DNA of 64,000 nucleotides from Cupriavidus pauculus. Lineage in GTDB: Bacteria > Pseudomonadota > Gammaproteobacteria > Burkholderiales > Burkholderiaceae. Where the stretch lies: contig NZ_BPUO01000001.1 in the NCBI RefSeq assembly GCF_022179805.1, positions 62,001-126,000 of the forward strand, read 5' to 3'. The position numbers were made by a program, and so were the translations under genes. A model generated the notes under the pieces. That model was not told the origin of the DNA and ran no database searches. It saw nothing but the letters and a program-made list of their open reading frames with translations. The number at the start of each line of letters is the position of its first letter. Position 1 is the first letter of the stretch. Below, piece after piece: positions 63,867 through 64,000 of this stretch.

Positions 63867-64000
63867 ATGAGCATCGACTACAGCCAGAAGATTCCCAACA
63901 ACGTGAATCTGTCCGAGGACCGCACCCTGCAGCGCGCACTGGAGCACTGGCAGCCGGCTTTCCTGGACTGGTGGCGCGACATGGGCCCCGACGGCTCGCA
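63867..64000 (+). CDS. boxB: Benzoyl-CoA 2,3-epoxidase subunit BoxB (3' end outside window)
   Basis: Only the first 44 codons are visible (MSIDYSQKIPNNVNL...ALEHWQPAFLDWWRDMGPDGS). This start is characteristic of BoxB, the di-iron oxygenase that epoxidises benzoyl-CoA. An AGGAGAC ribosome site lies upstream, and the gene follows boxC by 46 bases in the expected boxCB order. boxA presumably follows outside the window. Confidence 0.9.
   Translation, partial: MSIDYSQKIPNNVNLSEDRTLQRALEHWQPAFLDWWRDMGPDGS

Noticed and set aside
1..64000. CRISPR arrays, tRNA or rRNA genes, prophage or transposase genes
   Set aside because: None seen by eye: no regular repeat-spacer pattern, no tRNA-like cloverleaf noticed, and no integrase or transposase motif among the open frames. 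A tRNA or RNA-family scan would be the decisive check.

Overview
The window is GC-rich, densely coded bacterial DNA that reads as chromosome 1 of a Cupriavidus species (Burkholderiales). The strongest pointers are a phaC-phaA-phaB-phaR polyhydroxybutyrate locus whose proteins, gene order and promoter resemble C. necator as I remember it, a BktB-type thiolase a few kb away, and the aerobic benzoyl-CoA (box) pathway. This is an inference from gene content; no rRNA, tRNA, CRISPR array, prophage or insertion sequence was seen.

Layout. 1-4 kb: end of a peptide-type ABC importer (two ATPases), an amidase, a DUF3830 protein and a small orphan. 4-8.7 kb: an RND efflux pump and adaptor on the minus strand with a clear promoter. 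8.7-11.3 kb: a squalene/phytoene-synthase-fold protein with degenerate active-site motifs, an M20 amidohydrolase and a small secreted basic protein. 11.5-17.5 kb: an OmpR/EnvZ-type pair, an MFS organic-acid symporter, AhpC/AhpD peroxide defence and a GNAT enzyme. 17.5-24.6 kb: ispD-ispF, mfd, argE, serB. 24.8-27.2 kb: a Fur-box-controlled three-gene membrane operon ending in a PepSY protein. 27.2-33 kb: a cystathionine beta-lyase-like enzyme, a secreted protein, bktB, rimO and dusC. 33-39.3 kb: a scrambled intergenic region, a coiled-coil membrane protein, phaR and phaCAB. 39.4-42.6 kb: pgeF, rluD, bamD. 42.6-45.2 kb: a polysaccharide-export gene joined to a decapitated response regulator, plus an intact paralogous regulator. 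45.2-53.1 kb: a DinG-type helicase, small proteins, tex, kup. 53.5-64 kb: benzoate uptake and CoA activation (minus strand), boxR, boxC and the start of boxB (plus strand).

How it fits together. The right-hand block is one physiological unit: a LIV-type importer, an alpha/beta hydrolase and a benzoate-CoA ligase lie in one minus-strand run. BoxR and boxCB run the other way. Both promoters have TTGCAT -35 elements and are overlaid by TGCA-type sites expected for the BoxR/BzdR family. The pha block makes the storage polymer from acetyl-CoA, BktB extends substrate range, and PhaR provides autoregulated repression.

I did not find a wholly new multi-gene system. The best non-routine signals are the deletion scar at about 43.3 kb, the duplicated promoter segments plus rimO remnant around rimO/dusC, the pseudoenzyme-like protein at 8.7 kb, the inverted repeat over the phaC -35 box, and the BoxR operator layout.
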